Of a DNA stretch of 64,000 nucleotides, positions 46,207 to 56,899 are shown piece by piece; the stretch's first letter is position 1; every line of letters starts with the position of its first letter. The DNA is from DATJKD01 sp963834855 (lineage in GTDB: Bacteria; Pseudomonadota; Gammaproteobacteria; Steroidobacterales; Steroidobacteraceae): the NCBI GenBank assembly GCA_963834855.1, contig CAWIDH010000004.1, positions 1 through 64,000 of the forward strand, read 5' to 3'. A program made the translations under genes and the position numbers. Below the pieces are notes generated by a model. It was not told the origin of the DNA. It was given only the letters and a program-made list of their open reading frames with translations, and did not search any database.

Positions 46207-49200
46207 ACGCGACCGGCCACGCGACCCTGCCCGACGGCGCACACAGCGCGCCCGGGGTCCGCGGCCGGCGGTGGCTGCGGATCCTCGGTTTCGTCGTCGC
46301 GAGCCTCCTGATCGCGCTCGCGCTGCTCGTCCTGCTGCTGCGAATCGTGCTCGCCGGAATGCCGGACCGGGCCGACCGCGTTAAGGCGTGGGTGGAGCGC
46401 CAGACGCAGCTGCGCCTGGAGTTCTCGAGCCTGGACGCGCGCCTGCGCTGGTTCGGCCCCGAGCTGGTGCTCTACGACCTGCGCATCCTGGACCGTGACG
46501 ATCGCCAGCCCTTGTGCGCGATGCGCGAGGGCAGCGTCGCGCTCGACCTGTGGAACGTGCTGCGCACGGGGGAGCTGGTCGCCGGCCGTGTGAGCTTTTC
46601 CGGGCCGACCGTGACGGTGCTGCGGCTTGCGGACGGCAGCTTCCGCCTGCTCGGCCTGGGTGAGCGCCCCACGGACCAGTCGCCGTTCGATCTCGACCGC
46701 CTGCCGGCCGGACGCGTGGAGGTCAACGATGCCACGGTGCACCTGCGCGACCTGAAGAGCGGAGTCGCGCCCTTGACGTTGCAGGAGCTTGACGTGGTGC
46801 TGCGCCGCAACCGCGACCGGATCGCCGTCCGGGGCTCCGCGCGCCTGCCGAAGACGATGGGCACCAGGCTCCGATTCGCGGCCGAACTCGATGGTTCGCT
46901 TGCCCAGCAGCAGCGGCTCGCCGGGCGCCTCGAGCTCGAGGCCGATCGGGTCGAGCTCGCCGGTCTGGCCGGCTTCCTGCCGCCCCAGGTCGCGCGACCG
47001 GTCGCGGGCAGCGGGCGTCTCGCGGGCACGATCGCCTTCGTCGAGCGGCGCGTGAGCGAGCTGCGCCTCGACCTCGACCTGCGAGACGTGATGCTGCGGC
47101 CGCCACCACGCAGCGTCCCGCCAGTCGAGGTCCTCCAGCTTGCGCCGCCGCGCCGCGAGCCGGGCAAGTCGGCGCTCAGCCTCGCGGCGATCGAGAAGCG
47201 CTGGCTGCGGCAACCCGCCGCCATGCCCGCGACCGTCGACTTTGCGACCCTGGCCGGGAAAGTCGAGTTGCGCAGCCTCGGGGACGGCTGGACCTTCGAT
47301 GCACGGGGCTTGCGCCTCGAGCGAGAGGGGCAGGGCTCGGCGCCCGCGGCCAGCGTGCGCGGCGAGTTTCGTGGGCGGCCGATCACCCGCTGCTCGCTCG
47401 TGCTCGATGCGAGTGCGCTGCGACTCGAGGACGCCTGGCCGCTGGCGCTGGCCTTTGCGCCGCGCGCAGCCGATCGCTGGCTCGGCCTCGCGCCGCGGGG
47501 CCAGATCCGTTCCCTGTCGCTTGCGCTCGATCGGCCGCGGGCCGGCGCGGAGCCGACATTCACCATCAGCGCGGATGTAGCCGATCTCGGCGCCGCCGCG
47601 AGCGGCGCGTGGCCGGGACTGCGTGGCCTGACGGCGACGATCGCAGGGACCGAGCAGAGCGGACGGGTCGGCGTGCGCTCGCCCGGTCTCGAGCTCGAGT
47701 GGCCGCGGATGTTCGTCGAAGCGCCCGGACCGATCGCCGCCATGGCGGAGCTCGACTGGCGACGCGAGGGACGGACCTGGATCCTGGGTGCCGAGCAGGT
47801 GTCCCTGCGCCATCCGCGGGTGCGGGCGAACGGCGGGTTCGAGCTGCGCTACGCCGGCCGCAAGCAATCGCCCGTGCTGCGCATGGACGCGACGGTCGAG
47901 CAGGCCGATGCCGCGCTGGTGCGCAGCCTGATGCCTTACGGACGCTTGAAGCCGCGTTCGACCGCCTGGTTGCGGCGCGCCCTCGTGCAGGGAACCGCGG
48001 TCGATGGCGTCGTCCGCTACGACGGGCCGGTGCGCCGCTTCCCGTTCCGCGACGGCAGCGGCGTGTTTCGCGTCGCGTTCGGCGTGCGCGGCGCGACACT
48101 CGATTACTTCGAGGGCTTCACGCCGCTCACCGAGGCGACTGGCCGCGTCGAGATTGAAAACGGTGACCTGCGCGCCGCGATCCATTCAGGACGTGTCGGC
48201 GGGCTGCGCGTGGACCGGGGTGCGGTCGCGATCGCAGATCTCAAGCAGCCCGTGATCGACGTGGACGCCGCTGGCGCAGGCGATCTGGCCGAGGTACTCC
48301 GCCTGCTGCAGGGCAGCCCCATCGGTCCGCGCATCGGCCGGCAATTCATGCAGCTGTCCGGGCACGGCGACACTGGCTTCGACCTGCGACTGCACCTGCC
48401 CACGCACGAGATCGTCGCCCACGACTACGAGGTGCACACCCGGTTCAAGTCCGCGAGCGTCTCGCTGCCGCTGCTCAAGGTGCCCGTGCAGGACGTGAAC
48501 GGCGGGCTGGTGGTGAAGAGGGACGCAATACGATCCGACGAGCTGCGCGGGACGTTCCTCGGCGGCCCCTTCACCCTGACGGTGGCGCCACCCGAGCCTG
48601 CCGCGGCATCGCTCGAGTCGGTCGTCGTCCGTGCCAGCGGGCAGGCCTCCGGCCCGCTGCTCCCGGCCTTCATCGGGCTGCCGTCCGGTATCCAGATGTC
48701 CGGTGCCACGGACTGGACGCTGGACCTTCACGCGCGGCGCGAGCGGCGGGGTGAGCCGTGGCCGATGCGGCTCACGGTTGCAAGCGACCTTCGCGGCGTG
48801 TCGATCGATGCGCCGCCGCCGTTCGCCAAGAAAGCGGACGACGCGCGGCCGACCGGATTCACGCTCACGACGGCGAGCGGCGGTGGCAGCGACATGGAAA
48901 TCCGTTCGGGAAACGCGCACGCGCGTCTCGCGTTCGTCCAGCGTCGCGGCAAGCTCGAGTTCGACCGTGGCGCGCTGCGCTTTGACGACGCACCGTTGAG
49001 CCTGCCGGTCCGGGCGGGGCTGCGGATCGACGGCGACTGGCCGGACTTCGACCTGGGCCGGTGGCTTGCGCTCAGCGGCACCGGCCCGGCCAAGCGCGCG
49101 CTGTCGGACTGGCTCGGGCCGGTCGACGTGCGCCTCGCGCGCGCGCGGCTCTATGGCTACGAGCTGCACGACGTGGCCGCGGTGCTCGCGGCTTCGGACG

Positions 49201-50216
49201 AGCGCTGGCAGGTGGACCTGTCCGGCCCGCAGGCCGCCGGTCGCGTGACGGTGCCGTTCGATCTCAAGGGCGGCGCACCGGTCGTTCTCGACATGCAGCG
49301 GCTGCGCCTCGAGTCCGCGGCGGCCGAGACCCCGGCCCGGCCGAACACGACGGATCCGCGGCGGTTGCCAGCGCTCAGCGTGACGGCGAACGAGTTCGTC
49401 TGGCAGGGCCGGCGGCTCGGCCGACTCCAGGCCGAGGTCGTGCGCGAGGCCATGGGTCTGCGCCTGCGGACATTGACGGCCACGTCGCCCGATCTCGAGA
49501 TCGTCGCAAGCGGCAGCTGGCTGGCCGAGGGCGACGGTTCGCGCAGCAGGATCGAGGTGGAAGCCACCAGCGACGATCTCGCCGCGGCCTCGGACGCGCT
49601 CGGCTATCGCGACTCGATCGAGGCGAAGCGCGCGCGCCTGACCGCGCGGCTCTCGTGGCCGGGTGGTCCAACGGCCGATGCTGTCAGTCGGATGGACGGC
49701 AACGTCCACGTCGAGCTCGACGACGGTCAATTGCGCAACGTCGAGCCCGGTGCCGGGCGGGTGCTCGGTCTCATGAGCGTGGTGGAGCTGCCGCGCAGGC
49801 TGGCGCTCGACTTCCGTGACGTCACCGACGAGGGCCTTGCTTTCGATTCCGTGCGCGGCGATTTCGAAGTGCGCAAGGGCAATGCCTACACGCAGAACCT
49901 GCTGCTCAGCGGAGCGGCGGTCGACGTCGGCGTTGCGGGCCGCACCGGGCTCGCAAGCCAGGACTACGACCAGACCGTAATCGTGAGCGGCAATCCCGGC
50001 GGACCGCTCACGGTTGCCGGCGCGCTCGCGGCCGGTCCGGTCGTGGGCGCAGGCGTGCTCGTGCTGTCGCAGCTCTTCAAGGGGCAGCTGAAGGGGCTCA
50101 CGCGGGCCTACTACCGCGTCACCGGGCCGTGGTCGGCGCCGATAGTGGAGCGCATTTCCGCGCCGGCCGAGGCCAGGCTCGAGACACGGGGCGCCGCTGC
50201 GGCGCTCGCACCATGA
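46203..50216 (+). CDS. yhdP: AsmA-like membrane-bridging protein YhdP
   Basis: Large protein of the AsmA/TamB superfamily; YhdP homologues take part in phospholipid transport from inner to outer membrane. 1337 residues with a GTG start. A single N-terminal membrane segment (FVVASLLIALALLVLLLRIV) anchors it, and the long periplasmic part of repeating beta strands (DUF3971-type, e.g. ATLDYFEGFTPLTEATGRVE) ends in the AsmA-like FRDVTDEGLAFDSVRGDFEV and SQLFKGQLKGLTRAYYRVTG. It follows rng as usual and overlaps the nitrilase start. Confidence 0.94.
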
Positions 50217-51025
50217 CCGTCGTCGCTGCCATCCAGATGACCACCGGCGCGGATGTCTCGCGCAATCTCGCCGACGCCTGGAAACTGTTGCGCGAGGCGC
50301 GCACCGGCGGCGCCGAAATCGCGGCCCTGCCCGAGAACTTCGCGCTCATGGGGCACACCGAGAAGGAGAAGCTCGCGATCGCCGAGCAACCGGGCGACGG
50401 GCCGATCCAGCGGTTCCTTGCGCAGGCGGCGAGCGAGTTCAAGATGTGGCTGGTCGCGGGCACCATCCCGCTCGCGACCGAGGAAGCCACCCGGGTCGCC
50501 GCCGCGTGCCTGGTCATCGATGGGTCCGGCAGGACCGTGGCGCGCTACGACAAGATCCACCTGTTCGACGTCAGTATCCCGGGCCGCGACGAGCGCTACG
50601 AGGAGTCCGGCACGGTTCAACCGGGCCGCGAGTCGGTCTGCGTGGACACGCCGGCCGGACGGCTGGGACTCGCCGTGTGCTACGACGTGCGCTTCCCGGA
50701 GCTGTTCCGGGAGCTCGGCCGCGCCGGCGCCGAGTGGTTCTCCCTGCCGTCGGCGTTCACGGCGCCGACCGGCCGGGCGCACTGGGAAGTGCTGCTGCGG
50801 GCCAGGGCCATCGAGAATCTCGCCTACATCGTCGCCCCGGCGCAGTCCGGGTTCCACGAGAACGGGCGTGAAACCTACGGTGATTCGATGATCGTCGACT
50901 GCTGGGGCCGGGTGCAGAGCCGCCTGCCGCGTGGCACGGGTGTCGTGACGGAACGCATCGACCTCGTGCGGGAGCGCGAGCTCAGGCAGAATTTCCCGGT
51001 CCTGACCCACCGCCGACCCGCCTGA
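50213..51025 (+). CDS. Nit1-type carbon-nitrogen hydrolase
   Basis: Nitrilase-superfamily amidase, 270 residues (MTVVAAIQMTTGADVSRNLA). The catalytic triad is visible as Glu in AALPENFALMG, Lys in ARYDKIHLFDVSIPG and Cys in GLAVCYDVRFPELFREL. Members in this gene context are often deaminated glutathione amidases; the substrate is inference. It starts four bases before the yhdP stop and precedes tldD by eight bases. Confidence 0.93.
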   Translation: MTVVAAIQMTTGADVSRNLADAWKLLREARTGGAEIAALPENFALMGHTEKEKLAIAEQPGDGPIQRFLAQAASEFKMWLVAGTIPLATEEATRVAAACLVIDGSGRTVARYDKIHLFDVSIPGRDERYEESGTVQPGRESVCVDTPAGRLGLAVCYDVRFPELFRELGRAGAEWFSLPSAFTAPTGRAHWEVLLRARAIENLAYIVAPAQSGFHENGRETYGDSMIVDCWGRVQSRLPRGTGVVTERIDLVRERELRQNFPVLTHRRPA

Positions 51026-51033
51026 GGTCCCCC

Positions 51034-52536
51034 ATGAGCCACCCGATCCCGCCGGCGATGTTTGCGCCGACCCTGCCGCCGACCCTGTCCACCACGCACG
51101 ACGACCCGATCGGGATTGCGCGCAGCGCCATCCTCGTGCCGGCGGCGCTGGACGAGGACCGCGTCGCGGGGATCCTGGGCGAGGTGATGGGTCACGCCGT
51201 CGACTACGCCGACGTGTATTTCCAGGCCGTGCGCGAGGAGTCCTGGTCGCTCGAGGACGGCATCGTCAAGGACGGCGCGCACAGCATCGACCGCGGCGTC
51301 GGAGTGCGCGCGCTGGCAGGCGAGCGGACCGGCTTCGCGTATTCGGACGAGGTCGTGCTGCCGGCACTGCTGGAGTCGGCGCGCGCTGCGCGCGCGATAG
51401 CGCGGAGCGGTTCGGCGGGCTCGCTGCAGGCGTGGCACGCCCGCGGCGGCCGCGACCTGTATCTGCCGGTCGACCCCATCGACACGCTCGACGACCGCGA
51501 CAAGGTACGGCTGCTGGAGAGCATCGACCGCGAGGCGCGCGCGCTCGATTCGCGCATCACGCAGGTGATGGCGAGTCTCTCCGCCTCGCACGAGACGATC
51601 ATGGTGCTCGCGAGCGACGGCACGCTCGCCGCCGATGTGCGGCCGCTGGTGCGGCTCAACGTCTCGGTGATCATCGAGCACGAGGGACGACGCGAACAAG
51701 GCTATGCGGGCGGGGGCGGGCGCTTCGCCTACACCGAGTTCCAGGCCGACCAGCGTTGGCGCGCGCTGGTGCGCGAGGCCGTGCGCACCGCGCAGGTCAA
51801 CCTCGAGGCCGTGCCGGCGCCGGCCGGCACGATGACGGTCGTGCTCGGGCCGGGCTGGCCCGGCGTGCTGCTGCACGAGGCGGTGGGTCACGGTCTCGAA
51901 GGCGACTTCAACCGCAAGGGCACGTCGGCGTTCAGCGGGCGGATGGGCCAGCAGGTCGCCGCGCCCGAGTGCACCGTGGTCGACGACGGGACGCTGCCCA
52001 GCCGCCGCGGGTCGCTCAACGTCGATGACGAGGGGACGCCGACGCAGTACACGACGCTGATCGAGAAGGGCGTGCTTACGGGCTACCTGCAGGACAAGTT
52101 GAACGCGCGGCTGATGGGTGTAGCGCCGACCGGGAACGGCCGCCGCGAATCCTTCGCGCACCTGACGCTGCCGAGGATGACAAACACTTACATGCTGCCC
52201 GGTCCGCATGCGCCCGAGGAGATCATCGCCTCGGTGTCGAAGGGGCTGTACTGCCGCCATTTCGGCGGCGGGCAGGTGGACATCACCTCGGGCAAGTTCG
52301 TGTTCTCCGCGAGCGAGGCCTACCTGATCGAGAACGGCCGCATCACGCGGCCCGTCAAGGGCGCCACGCTGATCGGCAACGGCCCCGACGTCATGACCCG
52401 CATATCGATGGTCGGTGACGACCTCCGCCTCGACGACGGCGTCGGCACCTGCGGCAAGGAAGGCCAGGACGTGCCGGTCGGCGTCGGTCAGCCGACGCTG
52501 CGCCTCGATGGCCTCACGGTCGGCGGAACGGGCTGA
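51034..52536 (+). CDS. tldD: Metalloprotease TldD
   Basis: Zinc metalloprotease partner of PmbA/TldE, involved in processing modified peptides and in CcdA antitoxin decay in Escherichia coli. 500 residues with the HExxxH zinc site in VLLHEAVGHGLEGDFNRKG; VDITSGKFVFSASEAYLIEN and VKGATLIGNGPDVMTRI lie near the end. About 20 residues longer at the N-terminus than the common form. Its partner pmbA is at 56900, separated by repeat R3, the AAA+/FHA gene and yjgA-purEK. Confidence 0.96.
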   Translation: MSHPIPPAMFAPTLPPTLSTTHDDPIGIARSAILVPAALDEDRVAGILGEVMGHAVDYADVYFQAVREESWSLEDGIVKDGAHSIDRGVGVRALAGERTGFAYSDEVVLPALLESARAARAIARSGSAGSLQAWHARGGRDLYLPVDPIDTLDDRDKVRLLESIDREARALDSRITQVMASLSASHETIMVLASDGTLAADVRPLVRLNVSVIIEHEGRREQGYAGGGGRFAYTEFQADQRWRALVREAVRTAQVNLEAVPAPAGTMTVVLGPGWPGVLLHEAVGHGLEGDFNRKGTSAFSGRMGQQVAAPECTVVDDGTLPSRRGSLNVDDEGTPTQYTTLIEKGVLTGYLQDKLNARLMGVAPTGNGRRESFAHLTLPRMTNTYMLPGPHAPEEIIASVSKGLYCRHFGGGQVDITSGKFVFSASEAYLIENGRITRPVKGATLIGNGPDVMTRISMVGDDLRLDDGVGTCGKEGQDVPVGVGQPTLRLDGLTVGGTG

Positions 52537-52550
52537 GGCGCCGCGCCTCG

Positions 52551-52775
52551 ATGCGACCGATGTGGATCCCGCACGTGCTGTACGAGGCGCTGCCGCTGAT
52601 GTACATCGCCGCCGGCGTGCTGCAGCTGCTGTGCGCCTTCTTCATCGAAGCGGGGCCGCGGGCGCTGCTGCTCGTGCTCGGCGCCGCCTGCCTGACGGCC
52701 GGGCTCGTCGTGTGGATGCGGCGCCGCGACTACCGCGCCAACCAGGCCGAATACCACCGCCCCCCGCTGGACTGA
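52551..52775 (+). CDS. Small two-helix membrane protein
   Basis: 74 residues with two hydrophobic segments (ALPLMYIAAGVLQLLCAFF and ALLLVLGAACLTAGLVVWM) followed by a charged tail (RRRDYRANQAEYHRPP). It begins 14 bases after tldD and ends one base before R3. I do not recognise a named family. Codon use and hydrophobic pattern fit a real protein. Confidence 0.6.
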   Translation: MRPMWIPHVLYEALPLMYIAAGVLQLLCAFFIEAGPRALLLVLGAACLTAGLVVWMRRRDYRANQAEYHRPPLD

Positions 52776-53409
52776 GTGCTCGCCAGCGCTCGGCCGCGGT
52801 CGTGGCTGTCTCGCCGCCGCGTCGCCTGACTGCCCGCGCCGCCGTGGCTCCTGCTCGCCGACGCCCGGCCGCGGTGTATCCCCAGCCGCTCACCACGATC
52901 AGGGTCGTTGCACGGCTGAAGATGGTGCCCCGCACATTTTGTCGGCGCACGCCGGACGGTCGTTGGTATCGCGGAATCGTCGAGGCGGCCTTCGCTCAGA
53001 GTGGTCCGCGACGTCCACCTGCGCGCACCGATGCCTCGTCGCGGCTGGGATACACCGCGTCCAGGCGCCGGCTCGTGACCCCACTGCGGCATCGACGAGC
53101 CGGAGCGCCACCGCGGCATCGGCGAGCCGGCGTTTGGACCGGGTGTCTCGTGGCCGCGACGACGCCTGATCACTCGCAGGTAGACGTCGCGGGCACTCCG
53201 AAGTCATGACTCCGCGACGATTCCGCGATACCACTGACGACGCGGCGTGCTCCGACAGTACGTGCGGGGCAGCCTCTTCCGCCCTGCAATGATCGCTGAT
53301 CGTGGCCAGCGGCCCACGAGGCACCCGGGCCGAGCGCCGGCGAGTGGGGGGCCACGGCGGCCGGGCGCCGGCGAGCAGCGAGCCACTGTGGCCGAGCGCC
53401 AGCCGGGCG
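52776..53409 (-). repeat. Dispersed nested-inverted-repeat element, copy R3 (inverted)
   Basis: Third copy, inverted relative to R1 and R2, filling the gap between the convergent small membrane protein and AAA+/FHA genes. Core 52893-53305 (413 bases): arms 52893-53022 and 53176-53305, centre 53023-53175. Terminal inverted repeats are 52923-52982 and 53215-53274. AGTCATGACT is at 53202-53211. End modules (CTCGCCGACGCCCGGCCGCG at 52854 and CGGCCGGGCGCCGGCGAGCA at 53358) occur in loose tandem, the latter with a ~31-base period between GCCAC words at 53351 and 53382. Confidence 0.85.
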
Positions 53410-54594
53410 CTATTCGCCGGTCAGGTCGAGACCGTCGACGTGCTGGTAAATCAGCTCGTGGACGCCGATCTTGACGACGTCGCCCTCGGCGAGCTTCGAG
53501 CGGCGGATGCGCCGGCCGCGCACGAAGATGCCGTTGGTGCTGTTCAGGTCCTCGATCGAGCTGCCGTCGCGCGTCGTGACGATCTGCGCGTGATGGCGGC
53601 TCACGAACTTGCTGTCGATCTGCAGGTCGTTGTCGTTCGTGCGTCCGATCACAAACCGGCCCGGCGCGAGGAGCGCCTCGCTCACGACCGCGCCCTTGAG
53701 GGCGAGGGTCAGCCGGCCGACGGGTGGCTGCATGTGCGTGGCGGTGTCGTCCTCGGGGGCACGGTGCGGCATCGCGGTCGACGAATGCTCGACCCACTGC
53801 AGTTCGTCGATCGCCGCCTGCAGGTCCTCGAGCCCCACGGCCGGGTGGTCCTGGGCAAACGCCGCGAGCAGCGCGGTGTCGCAGAGCGTGTTGATCAGTC
53901 GCGGGATACCACCGGAGTGGGTGAAGATGAGGGGATAGGTCTCCGGAGCAAAGATCGCGCGGCCATTGGAGCCCGCCACGTGCAACCGATGGTCGATGTA
54001 AGCCGTCGTGTCGTCCGCGGACAGGGCCGACAGGTGGAAACGCAGGCGCACACGCTGGCGAAGCTGCATGAGCTCAGGGGAATCGATCTTGACGCTGAGC
54101 TCGGGCTGGCCGGCGAGGATGATCCGCAGCACCTTTTCCTTGGTGGTCTCGACGCCGGAGAGCAGGCGCACTTCCTCGAGCACCTTGTCGCTCAGGTTCT
54201 GCGCCTCGTCGATGATCAGGAGCACCTTGCGTCCGTTGGCGTACTGCTCGATCAGGAACGAGTTCAGCGTCGTGATGAGCTCGGCCTTCCTCATCTTGAA
54301 AGGGCTGAAACCGAACTGCGCCAGCACCGACTGCAGGAACTCGATCGGCGACACCTGCGTCTGGTTGAGTTGTGCGACGACCACGTCCTTGTCGAGTTCC
54401 TTGAGGAAGGTCTCGATCAGGGTCGTCTTGCCGGAGCCGATCTCACCCGTGATGATCACGAAGCCATCCGTGAACCAGATGGTCGACTCCATGTACGCCT
54501 TGGCACGGGAGTGCACGGGGCTCGGATAGAGGAAGGCCGGGTCCGGGCTCAGCCGGAAAGGCAGTTCCTTGAGTTGAAAATGTTCCAGGTACAT
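53410..54594 (-). CDS. ExeA/GspA-like AAA+ ATPase with C-terminal FHA domain
   Basis: The start MYLEHFQLKELPFRLSPDPA at 54594 matches the typical beginning of ExeA-type ATPases. Walker A is GEIGSGKT (50-57), Walker B LLIIDEAQN (125-133). After the AAA+ lid region (SGGIPRLINTLCDTALLAAF) there is a ~30-residue linker and an FHA domain (FVIGRTNDNDLQIDSKFVSR, then HHAQI and DLNSTNGIFVRGRRI), total 394 residues. FHA domains bind phosphothreonine, so regulation by a Ser/Thr kinase is inferred. No type II secretion genes are nearby; the partner is unknown. Confidence 0.88.
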   Translation of the reverse strand: MYLEHFQLKELPFRLSPDPAFLYPSPVHSRAKAYMESTIWFTDGFVIITGEIGSGKTTLIETFLKELDKDVVVAQLNQTQVSPIEFLQSVLAQFGFSPFKMRKAELITTLNSFLIEQYANGRKVLLIIDEAQNLSDKVLEEVRLLSGVETTKEKVLRIILAGQPELSVKIDSPELMQLRQRVRLRFHLSALSADDTTAYIDHRLHVAGSNGRAIFAPETYPLIFTHSGGIPRLINTLCDTALLAAFAQDHPAVGLEDLQAAIDELQWVEHSSTAMPHRAPEDDTATHMQPPVGRLTLALKGAVVSEALLAPGRFVIGRTNDNDLQIDSKFVSRHHAQIVTTRDGSSIEDLNSTNGIFVRGRRIRRSKLAEGDVVKIGVHELIYQHVDGLDLTGE

Positions 54595-54690
54595 CCGTGA
54601 CTCCCTGGGCCCAATTATGAATTGCCCGGGCGCAGCCGCAAAAACTCTCCCTGATTCCCCCCGCAGGAGGGTGACGGACAGCACGTCGGG

Positions 54691-55776
54691 TCAGCCCCGG
54701 AGGCGCCGCCGGACCTGTCGCAGCAGGCGGTCGCGCCCCCGGGCGGTGGGCGCCACGATCGTGCAGTGACCGAGCTTGCGGCCCGGGCGTGCGGCCTTGC
54801 CGTAGTCGTGCAGGTGCACGCCCGGCAGCCCGAGCAGGCCGACCCGTTCGGGCATGCCCCCGATCAGGTTGACCATGGCGGCGTGACCCAGGGGGCGCGT
54901 GTCGCCGAGCGGCCAGCCGAGGATCGCGCGCAGGTGGTTCTCGAACTGCGAGGTCGCCGCACCCTCGATGGTCCAATGCCCGGAGTTGTGCACTCGGGGC
55001 GCCATTTCGTTCGCGACCAGCCTGCCACGGTGGACGAAGTACTCGATGGTGAGCACTCCCGCGTAGCCGAAGTGCTCGAAGAGCCGTCGCAGGTGGCGCT
55101 CCGCCATCCGCTGCAACCCCGGCTTGCGCAGCGGCGCGAGCGTCGTGCGCAGGATGCCGTCGCTGTGCAGGTTCTCGACGAGCGGGTAGGCACGCGTCTC
55201 GCCGGTCGTGCTGCGCGCACCGACGATGGAGACTTCGCGATCGAACGCGACGAAGCCCTCGAGGATCAAGGGCACGCCCGCGAGCGCCGCAAAGGCCGGC
55301 TCGACGTCGGCGACGCGCCGGAGATAACGCTGGCCGCGGCCGTCGTAGCCCAGCCGGCGGGTCTTGAGCACGGCGGGCAGCCCGATCGCCGCGACAGCGG
55401 CCTGCAACTCCGCAATCGTTTCGACGGCGCGAAAGGGCGGCGTGGCGATCCTGAGCCTGCCGAACAGTTCCTTCTCATAGAGCCGGTCCTGCGAGATCCG
55501 CAGCGCCTCGACGGACGGGTGGCAGGGCACCGACGCCGGAATCCGCGCGAGTGCGGTCACCGGCACGTTCTCGAACTCGTAGGTCACGAGGTCGGATTCG
55601 GCGGCGAGCCTGTCGAGGCAGCGAGGATCGTCGAATGCACCGGTAACGATCGGCGCGATCTGCCCGCCGGGCGAGTCCGCGGCGGTGTCCAGGAACCGGA
55701 ACTGAAGCCCGAGCGGGTAGCCGGCCAGCGCCAGCATGCGCCCGAGCTGGCCTGCACCGATGACGCCGATCCTCAT
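54691..55776 (-). CDS. purK: N5-carboxyaminoimidazole ribonucleotide synthase PurK
   Basis: ATP-grasp enzyme of purine synthesis that carboxylates AIR using ATP and bicarbonate. 361 residues, MRIGVIGAGQLGRMLALAGY at the start, VLKTRRLGYDGRGQRYLRRV in the grasp region and VANEMAPRVHNSGHWTIEGA near the end. The ATG overlaps the purE stop by four bases. Third gene of yjgA-purE-purK. Confidence 0.97.
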   Translation of the reverse strand: MRIGVIGAGQLGRMLALAGYPLGLQFRFLDTAADSPGGQIAPIVTGAFDDPRCLDRLAAESDLVTYEFENVPVTALARIPASVPCHPSVEALRISQDRLYEKELFGRLRIATPPFRAVETIAELQAAVAAIGLPAVLKTRRLGYDGRGQRYLRRVADVEPAFAALAGVPLILEGFVAFDREVSIVGARSTTGETRAYPLVENLHSDGILRTTLAPLRKPGLQRMAERHLRRLFEHFGYAGVLTIEYFVHRGRLVANEMAPRVHNSGHWTIEGAATSQFENHLRAILGWPLGDTRPLGHAAMVNLIGGMPERVGLLGLPGVHLHDYGKAARPGRKLGHCTIVAPTARGRDRLLRQVRRRLRG

Positions 55777-56297
55777 GCGCTCGCGGGCTTGCGGGGGTCC
55801 GGGGCGGACAGCACCTGTTCAGTCTGCCGGGCGCGATAGGTGTCGAGCGCGCTCCGCACCTCTGGATGTCCGTTCGCAAGTATCGCGGCGGCGAGCAATG
55901 CTGCGTTGACCGCGCCGGCGGCGCCGATCGCGAGCGTCCCGACCGGAACGCCCGCGGGCATCTGCGCGATCGACAGCAGCGAGTCGAGCCCGCTGAGCGA
56001 CTTCGACTGTACCGGCACGCCGAGCACAGGCAGCGAGGTCTTCGACGCCGTCATGCCCGGCAGGTGCGCGGCGCCGCCCGCGCCCGCGATGATGACCTCG
56101 AGCCCGCGATCGCGGGCGCTGCCTGCGTACTCGAAGAGGAGGTCCGGCGTGCGATGCGCGGAGACGACGCGGACTTCGAACGGGACGCCCAGGCGTTCGA
56201 GTGTATCGGCCGCGGACTTCAGGGTCTCCCAGTCCGAGGTCGACCCCATGATGATGCCCACCAGCGGTCTCACGGCCGGATTGTACACTGCGGTCAA
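55773..56297 (-). CDS. purE: N5-carboxyaminoimidazole ribonucleotide mutase PurE
   Basis: Octameric mutase converting N5-CAIR to CAIR. The core VGIIMGSTSDWETLKSAADT, VRVVSAHRTPDLLFEYA and IIAGAGGAAHLPGMTAS is class I PurE. The 174-residue reading starts at TTG (56297) overlapping the yjgA stop; a GTG at 56273 (VRPLVGIIMG) would give the common length and is an equally good start. It pairs with purK, four-base overlap. Confidence 0.96.
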   Translation of the reverse strand: MTAVYNPAVRPLVGIIMGSTSDWETLKSAADTLERLGVPFEVRVVSAHRTPDLLFEYAGSARDRGLEVIIAGAGGAAHLPGMTASKTSLPVLGVPVQSKSLSGLDSLLSIAQMPAGVPVGTLAIGAAGAVNAALLAAAILANGHPEVRSALDTYRARQTEQVLSAPDPRKPASA

Positions 56298-56821
56298 TCC
56301 GCGTCAGTCCGTGTGCCGGCGGCCCCGAAGGCATCACGCAGCAGGCGAAAGAGCTTCCGCGCCGCTGCGGGCGGACGCGATGAATTGCTTTCCGTTCGCG
56401 CCTGTCGGGCCAGCGCGCGCAGCTCGTCGAACGGGGCATGCGGATGCGACGTCCGCAGGTCCGTCCAGGCAACCGGGTCGTCCGCCAGCAGGCGGTCGCG
56501 CCACTGCTCGATGTGCTTTTCCTGCCGGATGCGCAGGCGGTCCGCGTCGCGGCGCAGGGCGAGTGCGGTGCGTATCGGTTCCGCATCGACCTTGCGCATC
56601 AGCTTGCCGATGTATTGCCGCTGGCGCACCAGCGCCCCCCGGCTGGTGAGGCCGCGGGCGGCGACGATTGCGTCATGCAGCGTCTCCGGGAGCCCCAGCG
56701 AATCGAGCTCGGCCGGTGGCAGCTCGATGAGCGCCTCACCCAGTGACTGCAGGTCGAGCGCCTCGCGCTTGCGCGCGCTCTTGCTGGGCGGCTCCGCGGA
56801 CTCGACGTCGGGCTTGCGCAC
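56294..56821 (-). CDS. yjgA: Ribosome-associated protein YjgA/DarP (DUF615)
   Basis: DUF615 protein that in Escherichia coli associates with late 50S precursors. 175 residues, GTG start; visible pattern LDLQSLGEALIELPPAELDS and the RQRQYIGKLMRKVD motif common to the family. It is divergent from pmbA, the classical yjgA-pmbA pairing, and leads the purE-purK genes with a four-base overlap. Confidence 0.93.
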   Translation of the reverse strand: MRKPDVESAEPPSKSARKREALDLQSLGEALIELPPAELDSLGLPETLHDAIVAARGLTSRGALVRQRQYIGKLMRKVDAEPIRTALALRRDADRLRIRQEKHIEQWRDRLLADDPVAWTDLRTSHPHAPFDELRALARQARTESNSSRPPAAARKLFRLLRDAFGAAGTRTDAD

Positions 56822-56861
56822 GGGCGAAATGCTAGCACGCAGGGGTCCGCCGGCCGGGCGC

Positions 56862-56870
56862 TGCTAGAAT
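56862..56870 (+). promoter_or_regulatory. Extended -10 element before pmbA
   Basis: TGCTAGAAT (TGn plus TAGAAT, 56865-56870), 29 bases before the pmbA ATG, with no convincing -35; an extended -10 promoter is the simplest reading. Confidence 0.4.
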
Positions 56871-56899
56871 GCCCGCATCGATTCCATGGATCCCGAGGC

